Source: an uncultured Prevotellaceae bacterium
Lineage (GTDB): Bacteria > Bacteroidota > Bacteroidia > Bacteroidales > Bacteroidaceae
Reading direction: 5' to 3'
Assembly: GCA_902771445.1 (NCBI GenBank)
Contig: CACXXD010000002.1
Span: 1 to 47,390, forward strand
Length of the DNA: 47,390 bases
Made by a program: the position numbers and the translations under genes. Every line of letters begins with the position of its first letter. The first letter of the stretch is position 1. The notes under the pieces are model-generated. The model saw only the letters and a program-made list of their open reading frames with translations. It searched no databases and was not told the origin of the DNA. Positions 9,553 through 16,917 of this stretch are shown piece by piece.

Positions 9553-11778
9553 ATGGAAGCATTAAGATTTCAAGTTGTCAGCGAAGCGTTCAAGAAGAAG
9601 CCGCTTGACGTAAAAACACCAACAGAGAGACCTTGCGAATACTTTGGCAAGCATGTCTTCAATCGCGAGAAGATGTATAAGTATCTGCCGAAGAACGTTT
9701 ATGACAAGATGATTGATGTCATCGACAATGGTGCCCGCCTTGACCGCAAGGTGGCCGATGCTGTGGCTGCAAGCATGATGCAATGGGCAAAGGAGAACGG
9801 TGTGACGCACTATACACATTGGTTCCAGCCTCTAACAGAAGGCACGGCAGAGAAGCACGACTCGTTCATCGAGCATGACGGTAAAGGCGGCATGATTGAG
9901 GAGTTCAGCGGCAAGTTGCTCGTTCAGCAGGAACCCGATGCCTCTTCGTTTCCATCTGGAGGAATAAGGAGCACATTCGAGGCTCGCGGCTACTCGGCAT
10001 GGGACCCTACAAGTCCTGTCTTCATTATTGACGATACGCTCATCATCCCTACAGTATTCATTAGTTATAGCGGTGAGTCGCTCGACTACAAGGCGCCCCT
10101 CCTGCGTGCCTTGAAAGCCGTCAACGTGGCTGCAACTGAGGTCTGCCATTACTTCGACCCGGCTGTCAAGAAGGTGACGAGCAATCTAGGCTGGGAGCAA
10201 GAATACTTCCTCGTCGATGAAGGTCTATATGCCGCACGTCCTGACTTGCTGCTAACAGGACGCACCCTTATGGGTCACGACTCTGCCAAGAACCAGCAAA
10301 TGGACGACCATTACTTCGGCTCCATTCCTGAGCGTGTGGCTGCCTTCATGCGCGACCTCGAGATACAAGCCTTGATGCTTGGCATCCCTGTGAAGACGCG
10401 CCACAACGAGGTCGCTCCCAACCAGTTTGAAGTGGCTCCTATCTTCGAAGACACGAACCTGGCCGTTGACCACAACATGCTGCTCATGTCACTCATGAAG
10501 CGAGTGGCACGCAAGCATGGCTTCCGCGCTCTTCTGCATGAGAAGCCCTTCGCTGGCATCAACGGCTCTGGCAAGCACAACAACTGGAGCCTCTCGACCG
10601 ATACAGGCGTACTGCTCCATGCTCCCGGCAAGACAGCGGAACAGAACCTCCGCTTCGCCACCTTCATCGTCGAGACATTGATGGGTGTCTACAAGCACAA
10701 CGGATTGCTGAAGGCAAGTATCATGAGTGCCACCAATGCTCATCGTCTCGGTGCCAACGAAGCGCCGCCTGCCATCATCAGTTCGTTCCTCGGAAAGCAA
10801 CTCTCAGAACTGCTCGACCACATTGAGAAGGCCGACAAAGAAGACCTCTTCTCCATGGATGGTAAGCAGGGCATGAAGCTCGATATCCCAGAGATTCCCG
10901 AACTGCTCATTGACAACACCGACCGCAACCGCACCTCGCCCTTTGCCTTCACCGGCAATCGCTTCGAGTTCCGTGCCGTGGGCAGCGAAGCGAACTGTGC
11001 CAGTGCCATGATTACACTCAATAGTGCAGTTGCTGAGGCCCTTGCTTCGTTCAAGAAGCGCGTCGATGAAAAGATTTCTGAGTACTCCGAGAAGCCAGAG
11101 TATTCAGAAGGCTCCGGCCATTCGCCTAAATACCACGCCATCATCGATGTTCTCCGCGAGGACATCAAGACTTGCAAGCCCATTCGCTTCGACGGCAACG
11201 GCTACAGCGACGAATGGAAGGCAGAAGCCGCCAAGCGTGGACTGGACACAGAAACTTCCTGCCCCATCATCTTCGAGCGTTATCTCGACAAGGAAAGCAT
11301 CCGTATGTTCGAGAGCCTCGGTGTGATGACAAAGAAGGAATTGGAAGCCCGCAACGAAGTGAAGTGGGAAACCTACACCAAGAAGATTCAGATTGAAGCT
11401 CGCGTGCTGGGCGACCTCTCCATGAACCACATCATACCCGTCGCTACCAGCTATCAGAGCCAACTTCTGAAGAACGTCGAGCGCATGTCGGGTGTATTCT
11501 CCACGGAGAAGGCCAGCCTGCTGAATGCACGCAACCTCAAGCTCATCGAGGAAATAGCAGAGCGCACAGCCTCCATCGAAACGCTTGTTGAGGAACTTGT
11601 CGAGGCTCGCAAAGTCGCCAACAAGATAGCAGACGAGCACCAGAAAGCCATCGCCTACCACGACACCATCGCCCCGATGTTCGACAATATTCGCTACCAG
11701 ATTGACAAGCTTGAACTCATCGTCGACGACAGCCTCTGGCCCCTGCCCAAGTACCGTGAACTTTTGTTCATCAGGTAA
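9553..11778 (+). CDS. glnN: Glutamine synthetase type III (GlnN)
   Basis: A 741-residue protein, matching the large type III glutamine synthetases of Bacteroidetes and unlike the roughly 470-residue type I. It holds FEARGYSAWDPTSP, the active-site region GWEQEYFLVD, RHNEVAPNQFEVAP, and the ATP-binding stretch EKPFAGINGSGKHNNWSLST. It makes glutamine from glutamate, ammonium and ATP, completing the GS-GOGAT pair with gltB/gltD and drawing on ammonium imported by AmtB. It lies 24 bp after dapL with no promoter between, so it is the last gene of the unit, closed by the terminator at 11802. Confidence 0.97.
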   Translation: MEALRFQVVSEAFKKKPLDVKTPTERPCEYFGKHVFNREKMYKYLPKNVYDKMIDVIDNGARLDRKVADAVAASMMQWAKENGVTHYTHWFQPLTEGTAEKHDSFIEHDGKGGMIEEFSGKLLVQQEPDASSFPSGGIRSTFEARGYSAWDPTSPVFIIDDTLIIPTVFISYSGESLDYKAPLLRALKAVNVAATEVCHYFDPAVKKVTSNLGWEQEYFLVDEGLYAARPDLLLTGRTLMGHDSAKNQQMDDHYFGSIPERVAAFMRDLEIQALMLGIPVKTRHNEVAPNQFEVAPIFEDTNLAVDHNMLLMSLMKRVARKHGFRALLHEKPFAGINGSGKHNNWSLSTDTGVLLHAPGKTAEQNLRFATFIVETLMGVYKHNGLLKASIMSATNAHRLGANEAPPAIISSFLGKQLSELLDHIEKADKEDLFSMDGKQGMKLDIPEIPELLIDNTDRNRTSPFAFTGNRFEFRAVGSEANCASAMITLNSAVAEALASFKKRVDEKISEYSEKPEYSEGSGHSPKYHAIIDVLREDIKTCKPIRFDGNGYSDEWKAEAAKRGLDTETSCPIIFERYLDKESIRMFESLGVMTKKELEARNEVKWETYTKKIQIEARVLGDLSMNHIIPVATSYQSQLLKNVERMSGVFSTEKASLLNARNLKLIEEIAERTASIETLVEELVEARKVANKIADEHQKAIAYHDTIAPMFDNIRYQIDKLELIVDDSLWPLPKYRELLFIR

Positions 11779-11801
11779 GTCCAACCTCTAAACTATCTCA
11801 A

Positions 11802-11836
11802 GAGGGTGTGTCAAAATAGGCACATCCTCATTTTTT
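11802..11836 (+). terminator. Intrinsic terminator after glnN
   Basis: Stem GAGGGTGTG (11802-11810) pairs with CACATCCTC (11821-11829) with one G.T pair, loop of 10 nt, then a run of six T (11831-11836). It lies 24 bp past the glnN stop and also faces the end of the convergent helicase gene. Confidence 0.8.
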
Positions 11837-11889
11837 CATGTAATAACCAACAAGGATGTGATGAAAAATAGCCGAAGAGAAGCCCCACA

Positions 11890-14520
11890 CTACTTGAAAT
11901 AATCCATGATGGACTGCATGTAGGGTGTGAGTTGTCGGGTGTACCAGCGGCCATAACGGGTGACACTGTTCTGACAGTAGGTGACGATGAGACGACGACG
12001 AGCACGCGAGATGGCCACATAGAACTTGCGTGCCTCCTCGCCATCACGCTCCGACGTGTTGGCATAGGCACTGGGATACTTACCTTCGACGGCATCGAAG
12101 ACGATGACATTGTCGAACTCAAGCCCCTTGGCCTTGTGGACGGTCGAAATGAACACGCGCTCTTGCATGCTCGATGCACCACACAGGTCGGCCTCCTTCA
12201 GGGTGGTCAGCTCCTGCAAGTAGCGGTCCAGCTGTTCGCTCAGCGAACGACCGCTCTCTGGCATGAGCATGTCTTGCTCGATGTAGCGGCAGACGTAATG
12301 GAACTTGTCAATCTCTGTGAGCAACTTCTGCGTCTGCAGATAGTCGTAGGCATAGCTCAGTTCGGCAGAAAGCGCGGGCTGTTCCTGCTGACAATAGAGC
12401 GACTCTACGGCATGGGCATAGAGTTCTCCGTATGCCGCCCTGAACTTATTGGCAAAGCGCTGGTGAGTCGCAACGAACTCAAGTTGCGCCGCCACCTTCT
12501 GACTGCCCAGACGATAGCAGTAGTTGGTCAGACTGAGCGTGGCCATGATGTCGTCGTTGGCCAAGTGAGAGTTCTGCCCTTCTAAGTGCAGTTCGGCGAG
12601 CAGCGACTTCAGTTTGTAGCTGCGCTGTCGGGGGCGCAACAGCCGGATGAGTTTCAAGGAATCGAAATAACTAGGCCACAGTGCGTGCATGGAGAGCTGG
12701 GGCGCATAGCGCTGCATGTTGTGCTCCATGATCTGATAGTCGTAAGTGGCATTGTGACCTAACAACTGACAATCGCGAGCGAAGTCGACAAAGCGTTGCA
12801 ATGCCTCGGCATGCGACAAATGCGGCTGTCGGGCATACTCGTCGATGAGCGGATTGGGCATGTCGCCCAGCATGGGCGGAATGGTGCGCTCGGTCTCAAC
12901 GAAAAGATTCAGCTTGTCGACCACCCTACCCTCGCGCACACGGATAGCCGCAATCTGCACCACATCATCGTCGAAAACGCTCAGTCCCGTGGTCTCGGTA
13001 TCGAAGATGACGAAATCGACGTTGCTATAAGCCGTTGTGAAATTTGAAAGATAGGTGGAGCCATCGTAAAGGAGAAAATCGACAGGCGAGATGGAATGTT
13101 CGATAAGTCGGCGCACGAACCGTCGGGCCGACGACTGCGAACTATAGACCCGGAGGCCCGTGAACAACTGCGACCATGCTATGAAGTTCTGCTCCATAGC
13201 CAGCACACTGAGGTGGGCCAGCAACAGTCGCATGGCGGGAGTGGAAAAGAGATCGGTGCCAGACACCTTGAAGTGAGGCACATCGCTCAATGCCAGACTC
13301 ATGTCGTCGGCATCGCTGTTGAAGGCCACGACCACCGCCGTGCTCTCATCGGGATAAGCCTCGTAGAGCCTTCGCACCATGCGTGCCACCAGGTTCACCT
13401 CATCGACATTGGTATGTCGCTCTGCCAGCAGCAGGTCGCCCGACCGCTTGGGTGTCGTGTCCTGTGTGGTGGGCAACAGCTCCGGAGCAATGCCTAACTG
13501 ACGTGCCGCATATGTATTGAAGACATCGAGCAGATATTGCGGTGAACGATAGTTGTGGTAGAAGTTATGGAAGCCCTGTTGCCCCGCCCGCTGGCGCAAC
13601 AGTTCGAGTGTGTCGGTCTTGGCCCCCATGAACGAGAAGATGGCTTGCTGTGCATCGCCCAGATAGACGACCGTGGCATCGGGTGCGGTGAAGAGGTCGA
13701 TGATGGCCAATTGCAGGGGATTCAAGTCTTGCACCTCGTCGATTTGCAGCCAAGAGTAAAGGGGAAAGGACGGGGCATCGGCAGAGGAAGCTTCGGCAAG
13801 TGTCTCGTAGGTGAGCAGCAACAGGTCCTCGAAGTCGAGCAGATCGTTCTTCTGTTTGTAGGCTTCGTACTGCGAAGCCCCATAGAGGGCGGTGAGCAAC
13901 AACTGGGCCTCGTTGCTCAACACGGCATGCTGGTCGCGGTAGTAGTCGGCATGACGGTAGAGTTCGATGCTGGATTCCTGCGTGTAATCGAGTCGGAAGG
14001 CCAGACAGAGTTCCTTGAGCTGATGGGGCGGCAGCGCATCGCGATGCACAATCAGAGCGGCAGAATGATGGTGCTCGCACTGGTACATGAGGTGCTGCAA
14101 GTTGATGATTTGCGAGTAGCGTTGTCGCTGCTTGTTGTCGGACAGCACGGCCAGTTCATCCTCGCCCAGAAAGTCGGCAATGATGCTGAAGCTCGTTTCG
14201 GTGTCAAGCACGGCAGTCTGTTCGGGAACGATGCTGTTCTGAAACAGGAACTGCGAACAGAAACGGTGTACGTTGCCCACGAAGAGCTGGTCGAGGTCTT
14301 CGGTCTGCGACAACCGCTCGCAGATGCGGTCGCGCATGCCACGCGAAGCACGGTTGGTGAACGTCAGACAGGCCATCGCACTGAACGGCACTCCCTGCTG
14401 ATGAGCCCACACAATGCGCTCGGCCAACACTGCCGTCTTGCCACATCCCGGAGGGGCCAACACCAGATGGCAACCGCCCGTTGCCTTGATCACCTCTTGT
14501 TGCTCTTTGTTGAATTTCAT
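11890..14520 (-). CDS. UvrD/Rep-type DNA helicase with embedded DEDDh exonuclease domain
   Basis: An 876-residue protein starting MKFNKEQQEVIKATGG at 14520; the frame is open further upstream, but that part crosses the divergent promoters and resembles nothing. Superfamily 1A motifs: Walker A APPGCGKT (22-29), TFTNRASRGMRDR, Walker B IDEVQDLNP, VYLGDAQQAIFSFMGA, then motif V STVHKAKGLEFDNV and motif VI YVAISRARRR near the C-terminus. Inserted at about residues 502-665 is a complete DnaQ-like 3'-5' exonuclease: DTETTGLS (D507, E509), HNATYDYQI, and the closing H652-x-A-x-x-D657. So all DEDDh residues are present. The likely role is unwinding plus 3' end trimming in repair, which is inference. 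It stands alone, divergent from the ABC ATPase gene. Confidence 0.88.
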   Translation of the reverse strand: MKFNKEQQEVIKATGGCHLVLAPPGCGKTAVLAERIVWAHQQGVPFSAMACLTFTNRASRGMRDRICERLSQTEDLDQLFVGNVHRFCSQFLFQNSIVPEQTAVLDTETSFSIIADFLGEDELAVLSDNKQRQRYSQIINLQHLMYQCEHHHSAALIVHRDALPPHQLKELCLAFRLDYTQESSIELYRHADYYRDQHAVLSNEAQLLLTALYGASQYEAYKQKNDLLDFEDLLLLTYETLAEASSADAPSFPLYSWLQIDEVQDLNPLQLAIIDLFTAPDATVVYLGDAQQAIFSFMGAKTDTLELLRQRAGQQGFHNFYHNYRSPQYLLDVFNTYAARQLGIAPELLPTTQDTTPKRSGDLLLAERHTNVDEVNLVARMVRRLYEAYPDESTAVVVAFNSDADDMSLALSDVPHFKVSGTDLFSTPAMRLLLAHLSVLAMEQNFIAWSQLFTGLRVYSSQSSARRFVRRLIEHSISPVDFLLYDGSTYLSNFTTAYSNVDFVIFDTETTGLSVFDDDVVQIAAIRVREGRVVDKLNLFVETERTIPPMLGDMPNPLIDEYARQPHLSHAEALQRFVDFARDCQLLGHNATYDYQIMEHNMQRYAPQLSMHALWPSYFDSLKLIRLLRPRQRSYKLKSLLAELHLEGQNSHLANDDIMATLSLTNYCYRLGSQKVAAQLEFVATHQRFANKFRAAYGELYAHAVESLYCQQEQPALSAELSYAYDYLQTQKLLTEIDKFHYVCRYIEQDMLMPESGRSLSEQLDRYLQELTTLKEADLCGASSMQERVFISTVHKAKGLEFDNVIVFDAVEGKYPSAYANTSERDGEEARKFYVAISRARRRLIVTYCQNSVTRYGRWYTRQLTPYMQSIMDYFK

Positions 14521-14541
14521 CGCTGTTTTTATCTTTTTTGT

Positions 14542-14550
14542 GCAAAGATA
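14542..14550 (-). promoter_or_regulatory. -7 element for the helicase gene
   Basis: The reverse strand reads TATCTTTGC, a good TAnnTTTG box, 21 bp before the helicase ATG. This supports the start at 14520 rather than the longer frame. No clean -33 box is seen. Confidence 0.55.
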
Positions 14551-14585
14551 GCATAAAAAAATGTGATTATTGATGACAAAATGAG

Positions 14586-14594
14586 TAACTTTGC
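14586..14594 (+). promoter_or_regulatory. -7 element for the ABC ATPase gene
   Basis: TAACTTTGC matches the Bacteroidetes -7 box. A TGTG at 14562-14565 lies 20 bp upstream as a poor -33. The predicted leader to ATG 14623 is about 20-25 nt. Confidence 0.55.
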
Positions 14595-14622
14595 AACAAA
14601 TTAAGCGAAAAAGTGTAAAAAG

Positions 14623-15426
14623 ATGAACGAACCGACCATCATTCTCCAAGATCTCAGCATCGGCTATACCCAGAAACACAGTGTGAAAACGGTGGTAAGC
14701 CACATCAATGCCAGCATCGCACAGGGCAAACTGACATGTCTATTAGGCTCTAACGGTGTGGGCAAATCGACGTTGCTACGCACGCTATCGGCCTTCCAGC
14801 CCAAGCTGAGCGGCAGCATCATGCTGAACACCAGCGGACAGGCTGTGGCACTCGACACGCTGACCGACAAGCAACTGAGCCGACTGATTGGTGTAGTACT
14901 GACCGAGAAGCCCGACGTGAGGAACATGACCGTGCGCGAGATGGTGGCACTGGGCCGTTCGCCCTACACAGGCTTCTGGGGAACACTCTCGAAAGACGAC
15001 TACAGGATTGTGGACGAAAGCATCGAACTGGTGGGCATTCAGGTGCTCAGTCAGCGAATGGTCGACACGCTGAGCGACGGCGAGCGACAGAAGGTGATGA
15101 TTGCCAAGGCACTGGCTCAGCGGACGCCCGTCATCTTTCTGGATGAGCCAACGGCCTTCCTCGACTTCCCTTCAAAAGTAGAGGTGATGCAGCTGCTGCG
15201 CCACTTGGCCAGCACCATGCAGAAGACAATCTTCATGTCGACCCACGACCTGGAGTTGGCGCTGCAAGTGGCCGACACGATATGGCTGATGGAGAAAGAG
15301 CGTCTCAGCGTAGGCACACCCCGACAATTGGCTGACAACGGCGCACTGCCCAACTTCGTGGAACGAGAAGGAATCAAGTTCGACAGGGAAACGCTGAGCG
15401 TGAGAATTGAGAACTCTCTTAATTAA
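14623..15426 (+). CDS. Orphan ABC transporter ATP-binding protein, FecE/BtuD type
   Basis: A 267-residue ATPase with Walker A GSNGVGKST (42-50), a Q-loop region VVLTEKPDVRNMTVREMVAL, signature LSDGERQ from residue 150 (Asp in place of the usual second-position Gly), Walker B VIFLDEPTA and the switch histidine in STHDLE. The stretch ALGRSPYTGFWG is typical of ATPases of iron-siderophore, haem or cobalamin importers. Such genes normally sit with a permease and a binding protein, but none is nearby: it must work with a permease encoded elsewhere. The last six residues IENSLN and the stop are encoded by one copy of an AT-rich repeat (see 15402-15473), so the native C-terminus may have been replaced. 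Confidence 0.88.
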   Translation: MNEPTIILQDLSIGYTQKHSVKTVVSHINASIAQGKLTCLLGSNGVGKSTLLRTLSAFQPKLSGSIMLNTSGQAVALDTLTDKQLSRLIGVVLTEKPDVRNMTVREMVALGRSPYTGFWGTLSKDDYRIVDESIELVGIQVLSQRMVDTLSDGERQKVMIAKALAQRTPVIFLDEPTAFLDFPSKVEVMQLLRHLASTMQKTIFMSTHDLELALQVADTIWLMEKERLSVGTPRQLADNGALPNFVEREGIKFDRETLSVRIENSLN

Positions 15427-15473
15427 AAATTATTTTTAATTGAGAGTTGAGAATTGAGAACTCTCTTAATTAA
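15402..15473 (+). repeat. 25-bp direct repeat overlapping the ABC gene end
   Basis: An identical 25-bp segment (GAGAATTGAGAACTC then TCTTAATTAA) occurs at 15402-15426 and 15449-15473, start to start 47 bp. The first copy supplies the last codons and the TAA of the ABC ATPase. The unit belongs to a GAGAATTGAGAA-type simple repeat of the sort scattered in Bacteroidales chromosomes, as I recall. Confidence 0.85.
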
Positions 15474-15567
15474 GAATTGAAAATTGAGAATTGAGAATTA
15501 TGATTACACCGTACTGCAAATAGCAAAACTAATCATAATTCTCAATTTTCAACTCTCAATTTTCAAT
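15474..15567. repeat. AT-rich inverted repeat between convergent genes
   Basis: The left arm (about 15474-15506) reads GAATTGAAAATTGAGAATTG and ends AATTATGATTA; the right arm (15530-15567) begins TAATCATAATTCTCAA and continues with TTTTCAACTCTCAATTTTCA. The inner 16 bp pair perfectly and the outer part pairs with a few mismatches; the loop is about 23 nt. It lies between two converging genes and could act as a two-way terminator. It is made of the same AATTGAGA units as the direct repeat next to it. Confidence 0.75.
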
Positions 15568-15594
15568 TGAAAAAAATCTCAATTCTAAATTTAC

Positions 15595-16104
15595 TTAGTA
15601 TTCGTCGAGTTTCTGTCTCAGTTCTTTTTTCTTCTCTGCCTTACTCTTCTTGCGCCACTTCTTTGGAGTGATATAGTTCAGCAACTTCAGTAAGTCGGTG
15701 CCACGAGACGGATCGACTGTGGCTAACTCTCGCTCTGTCTTGTCGAGACTGATGCGCTTCTTCAGCTCCTTCAGTTTGTCTTCATTCTTGCCTTTACCGA
15801 ACACCACAACGCCCTCGACCGCAAGCAACTTGGAAATCAGGTAGACCGTATCGCCACGCACCTCAGACATGTTGACGATGCGACTCTCATAGTTGACGTG
15901 CGAGAAAACGGCAGTCTTACTACTATCGGGCAAGGAGAAATAGCCCATTGAGTCGGCCTGAATGGAGAATCCCTTACCTACCACATTGACACCGGCCACC
16001 GGGCGAAGTGTCTCTACGTCGGCAATCACCAGCTTTCGCTGCGCCGTCACCGAGGCTGAAATAATAGTCAGCATCAGTACAAAAAAGATACGAATTGTTT
16101 TCAT
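15595..16104 (-). CDS. Small exported protein with a carboxypeptidase-regulatory-like domain
   Basis: A 169-residue protein. I place the start at 16104 because it gives a clean signal peptide, MKTIRIFFVLMLTIISASV ending at TAQ, and because a promoter ends just upstream; an upstream extension to 16218 is open but not signal-like. The mature part, RKLVIADVETLRPVAGVNV, looks like the beta-sandwich (CarboxypepD_reg-like) found at the start of SusC proteins and in many Bacteroidetes surface proteins, here without a following barrel. The C-terminus from about residue 120 is rich in Lys, Glu and Arg (KELKKRISLDKTEREL; KKWRKKSKAEKKKELRQKL), probably helical. Function is unknown. It converges with the ABC ATPase gene. 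Confidence 0.7.
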   Translation of the reverse strand: MKTIRIFFVLMLTIISASVTAQRKLVIADVETLRPVAGVNVVGKGFSIQADSMGYFSLPDSSKTAVFSHVNYESRIVNMSEVRGDTVYLISKLLAVEGVVVFGKGKNEDKLKELKKRISLDKTERELATVDPSRGTDLLKLLNYITPKKWRKKSKAEKKKELRQKLDEY

Positions 16105-16110
16105 CGGGTA

Positions 16111-16142
16111 CAAAAGTAAGCAATCCTCTTCGCCCTGCCAAA
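16111..16142 (-). promoter_or_regulatory. Promoter of the small exported protein gene, nearly leaderless
   Basis: On the reverse strand TTTG (16142-16139), a 20-bp spacer, then TACTTTTG (16118-16111). The ATG begins only 6 bp after the box, so transcription should start at or next to the start codon. Confidence 0.6.
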
Positions 16143-16309
16143 TAATGGCGGTTTCTTTTAACATTATTTGAAAAGAACTAAGTGTGTAAAGGAAAAGACC
16201 GCTACAGCATTTTGTCAAAATAATTCATAGAAAAAAGCACCTACGAAAAGTGACATTCTAGAAGCGGGGACATGACAGTCCTCACGTCGTGCCACAGCCA
16301 TCGATTTGA

Positions 16310-16434
16310 GATTGATATTGTATCAAAGTGGGTTTACAGTCATATCAAACTGAGTTCCATCATCAATCACGCGCTGATTCAAGTCACAACTCAGTTTGAT
16401 GTGCCTGCAAACCCACTAAGATTCAATATCAATC
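16310..16434. repeat. Long imperfect inverted repeat, 47-bp arms
   Basis: Arm 1 is 16310-16356 and arm 2 is 16388-16434, both 47 bp. About 38 of 47 positions pair, with perfect blocks GATTGATATTG/CAATATCAATC, GTGGGTTT/AAACCCAC and ATCAAACTGAGTT/AACTCAGTTTGAT. The 31-nt loop contains ATCATCAATCACGCGCTGAT. No T-run follows. It could be a miniature transposable element, a folded RNA or a large palindromic binding region; no neighbouring gene explains it. Confidence 0.8.
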
Positions 16435-16699
16435 ACAGCACAAATGCCATTGATAGCCCCTCAGAGTTGTTCGAAAGGGGAATTTCACGACAGTAAAAAC
16501 TGTTCGTTTTGCGAAGTGAAACTTCACAACACGCTGTAAATCAGCGATATGCGCAAACCCTTCCAATACTCGCATATTTGCAAGCAACTTTCAGTTTGGT
16601 GAATTCCGTGCGATTCTCAGAGGGGGTATTGTAAAGAAAATTCATAATTTGATGTACCTGCCATTATCGCTGTCCAGTCCATATAAGCAACGGTAAAAA

Positions 16700-16801
16700 A
16701 AGGACTGGAAAGCGTTTGCCCGTCTCTATAATGGACCGGCATACGCTCAGAACCGTTTTTTCGAGCAACTCAGCAAAGCATATTATTATTTAAGTGAGTA
16801 A
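16700..16801 (+). pseudogene. Remnant of an N-acetylmuramidase (phage-type endolysin), C-terminal end
   Basis: A 33-codon stretch ends in a stop and reads KDWKAFARLYNGPAYAQNRF followed by FEQLSKAYYYLSE. The pattern DWxxFARxYNGPxYxxNRYxxKLxxAY is the end of the N-acetylmuramidase family of phage and prophage lysozymes. No start lies nearby and the sequence before it (stops in frame by 16698) does not continue the family, so this is a decayed fragment. It suggests that a prophage or gene-transfer element once lay here. Confidence 0.45.
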
Positions 16802-16832
16802 CTACTCAGCACCCCACGGCATGAGTAGTTAC
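16798..16832. repeat. Perfect 11-bp inverted repeat upstream of the regulator
   Basis: GTAACTACTCA (16798-16808) and TGAGTAGTTAC (16822-16832) pair perfectly around a 13-nt loop. There is no T-run, so it is more likely an operator or an element end than a terminator. It overlaps the last codon and stop of the muramidase remnant and lies about 70 bp before the regulator's -7 box. Confidence 0.7.
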
Positions 16833-16901
16833 AATATAAAGAGAAGTGATAAATAAATGTTAATTGCATTGTCAGGAATCAGAGAATTCGCTAATATTTT
16901 G

Positions 16902-16910
16902 TACCTTTGC
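16902..16910 (+). promoter_or_regulatory. -7 element of the locus regulator, nearly leaderless
   Basis: TACCTTTGC matches the -7 box and ends 7 bp before ATG 16918, so the leader would be only a few nucleotides. This helps to choose 16918 over the longer frame from 16864. No TTTG is seen at -33, and the ACC/GTA/ACC motif of the other promoters in this locus is absent. Confidence 0.5.
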
Positions 16911-16917
16911 TGCCAAG

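Larger units (their letters stand above)
16105..16917. other. 813-bp gene-free region before the locus regulator
   Basis: No convincing intact gene is present. From left to right it holds the leftward promoter just described, a long imperfect inverted repeat (16310-16434), about 250 bp with nothing I can name, the tail of a muramidase gene (16700-16801), an 11-bp perfect inverted repeat (16798-16832) and the -7 box of the regulator gene. A frame at 16272-16496 only runs across the inverted repeat. The mixture suggests the scar of a past mobile-element or prophage insertion. Confidence 0.6.

Noticed and set aside
11801..11837. End of an insertion sequence (GAGGGTGTGTCAAAAT-like)
   Set aside because: The string recalls insertion-sequence ends, but there is no transposase, no partner repeat, and the hairpin with T-run is fully explained as a terminator.
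14521..14703. 61-residue extension of the helicase
   Set aside because: It would cover both divergent promoters and the first codons of the ABC ATPase gene; the -7 box at 14550-14542 supports the start at 14520.
16272..16496. Small protein of 74 residues
   Set aside because: It lies across the long inverted repeat, has no start signal and resembles nothing; the pairing of the DNA explains the sequence better.
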